A DNA stretch of 64,000 nt from Platanthera guangdongensis (lineage: Eukaryota; Streptophyta; Magnoliopsida; Asparagales; Orchidaceae): assembly GCA_039583875.1 (NCBI GenBank), contig CM077153.1, forward strand, positions 115,006,568 to 115,070,567, given 5' to 3'. The translations under genes and the position numbers were made by a program. This document shows positions 62,787-64,000 of the stretch, one piece after another; positions within the stretch are counted from its first letter, which is position 1, and each line of letters begins with the position of its first letter. The notes beneath the pieces were generated by a model. That model was not told the origin of the DNA. It made no database searches and was given only the letters and a program-made list of their open reading frames with translations.

Positions 62787-64000
62787 TTAAAAATACGGAC
62801 TCGAAAACGGGAGAAGAACGATCTCCAAAAAAGTATCTAAAGAATAGCAGAAATCGTCGCTCGATGACAAATTGTCCATCGAGGGATTAATAGAGAAAGT
62901 AACTTGATCATCTCCTACCCGGAGGAGAAGACGACCATTACTGATATCTATTAGTGCGCGGGAGGTGGCAAGAAAAGGGCGACCGAGTATTATTGGTACC
63001 TCGGCGTCCTCCTCGATGTCTAAGATGACGAAGTCTACCGGGAAGGTAAACTTGTCTACTCGGACAAGGACATCCTCCACTACCCCGATAGGGAACTTAA
63101 CCGAGCGATCCGCTAATTGGATGTGCATATTCGTAGGACTACGAGTACCCAAACCTAAACGTTGAAAGAGCGAGAACGACATCAGATTAATGCTAGCCCC
63201 TAAATCAGCTAAGGCGTACTTTACTAATATATCGCCAAAAAGGCACGGGATGGAAAACCGTCCCGGGTCGTTTTGTTTTGTGGGCAATTTATTAGTAAGG
63301 GCCGCCGAGCAGACAGCGTTGAGAGATACATGCGAAATATCCTCTAATTTGCGTTTATTAAAAAGTAATTCTTTTAAAAATTTCGCATATTTGGGCATTT
63401 GCGAGATACCCTCGTAAAAAGGAACATTAATATGAATTTGTTTTAATAATAAAATAAATTTTTCATATTGCGCGTCCTTACATTCGTTATCAAATTTATG
63501 CGGATACGGCAAGTCCTTGTTTAAAATAATTTTTTCTTTTAAAATCGGTAAAGGCGGCGTAATCGAAGAAAGGGGAAGAGAGGTCGGAGGTGAAATATGT
63601 ACCTGAGGGTCGGTCCGTTTTGGATCGACCACCTCCTTTCCGCTACGGAGGCTTATAGCGTTGGCGTTCTCCCGCAAATTGGGCTCCGTGTTTCCCGGCA
63701 GCGCCCCGAGCCCGCGCTCGGACATCATCCTCGTCAGTTGTCCAACCTGTTGTTCGAGAGTTTTTAGCGATCCGGTGATGTTCTGGATATTTGACTCGTT
63801 GGACGCAATATATTTAGAAAAATTTTCCTCCATCGGGGAGGGTTTTGGAAGAGGAGGAGGCGGCAGAAATCCGGGCGCATAAGAAAGAGGGGGATGATGC
63901 GCATTGTTCGGGTTGCTCCAAGAAACATTTGGGTGATTCCTCCAACCTGAATTATAGTTATTACTATAAGGGTTGGTGTTGGGGTTGAAGGAAGGACGAC
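62787..64000 (-). CDS. Element D gag C-terminus and protease (runs off window)
   Basis: Open from the right edge, through an Asn/Pro-rich part (P-G-F-L-P-P-P-P-L-P), M-E-E-N-F-S-K-Y-I-A-S-N-E, a conserved N-V-P-F-Y-E-G-I-S-Q-M-P-K-Y-A-K block, and the aspartic protease: A-D-L-G-A-S-I-N-L-M-S (active Asp in the Athila D-L-G form), then V-P-I-I-L-G-R-P-F-L. Ends in a frameshifted tail at 62787. About 400 codons without a stop, far better than its counterpart in the 15830-29251 element. Confidence 0.9.
   Translation of the reverse strand, partial: RPSFNPNTNPYSNNYNSGWRNHPNVSWSNPNNAHHPPLSYAPGFLPPPPLPKPSPMEENFSKYIASNESNIQNITGSLKTLEQQVGQLTRMMSERGLGALPGNTEPNLRENANAISLRSGKEVVDPKRTDPQVHISPPTSLPLSSITPPLPILKEKIILNKDLPYPHKFDNECKDAQYEKFILLLKQIHINVPFYEGISQMPKYAKFLKELLFNKRKLEDISHVSLNAVCSAALTNKLPTKQNDPGRFSIPCLFGDILVKYALADLGASINLMSFSLFQRLGLGTRSPTNMHIQLADRSVKFPIGVVEDVLVRVDKFTFPVDFVILDIEEDAEVPIILGRPFLATSRALIDISNGRLLLRVGDDQVTFSINPSMDNLSSSDDFCYSLDTFLEIVLLPFSSPYF

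Larger units (their letters stand above)
59640..64000 (-). mobile_element. Athila element D, gag C-terminus to integrase
   Basis: Minus-strand Athila coding region running off the right edge. Sequence left of its pol end (59650-59740) matches 20680-20780 of the first Athila element, then changes abruptly into the leader of LTR C. It is of the same family as the 15830-29251 element (long near-identical protein blocks) but better preserved. Confidence 0.88.

Overview
This window looks like heterochromatic, repeat-dense plant (angiosperm) nuclear DNA. Almost every base can be assigned to LTR retrotransposons: Sirevirus-type Ty1/copia, and Athila, Tat and Tekay/Del-like Ty3/gypsy elements. I found no host gene, tRNA gene, bacterial feature or CRISPR array. 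The evidence for a plant is the element lineages, initiator-Met-type (TGGTATCAGAGC) and TGGCGCC/TGGCATC-type primer sites, and TG...CA LTRs with 5-bp target duplications. The species cannot be read from the sequence.

Layout. 1-5620: two minus-strand Sireviruses (S1, S2), S1 apparently inserted in S2. About 5620-6945 plus 12475-15824: the 3' LTR and integrase of a minus-strand Tekay-like chromovirus. Its LTR is split by a 5.5-kb non-autonomous LTR element (6946-12474, TSD ATGAT) with gag-like reading frames antisense to its LTR promoters, a solo LTR (8970-9762, TSD GGGCT) and a 400-bp inverted repeat made of 5S-rRNA-derived arms. 15830-29251: a complete but decayed 13.4-kb Athila element (TSD AACTT) that cuts the Tekay integrase in two. 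29257-31668: the rest of the Tekay pol, itself cut in its protease by a Sirevirus (S3, TSD TGCAA on one side). The Tekay piece plus S3 is then present a second time as a direct tandem duplication (29284-40120 and 40121-50945; six-base microhomology at the junction), with S3b continuing to a truncated 3' LTR at 53024. 53025-56611: fragment of a minus-strand Tat element with integrase C-terminus, a 14-copy 113-bp tandem array and an antisense extra gene with an intron. 56612-59640: plus-strand Athila-related LTR and primer site. 59650-64000: an inverted, minus-strand Athila gag-pol, the best preserved coding region here.

None of the coding regions is intact over its full length; nearly all carry frameshifts and in-frame stops. 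The nested order gives a relative history: Tekay first, then S3 into it, then tandem duplication; independently Athila into Tekay integrase and the non-autonomous element into the Tekay LTR, followed by the solo-LTR insertion.

The most unusual signal is shared architecture. Every LTR family that I can delimit carries an array of one short, family-specific and often palindromic word in U3, roughly 50-600 bp upstream of its TATA box: TGTCGACA, TCGACGA, ACACGGGCGTGT, CACTCGCC or CAGTCCGC. The word TCGACGA recurs in copia and gypsy elements that are otherwise unrelated.
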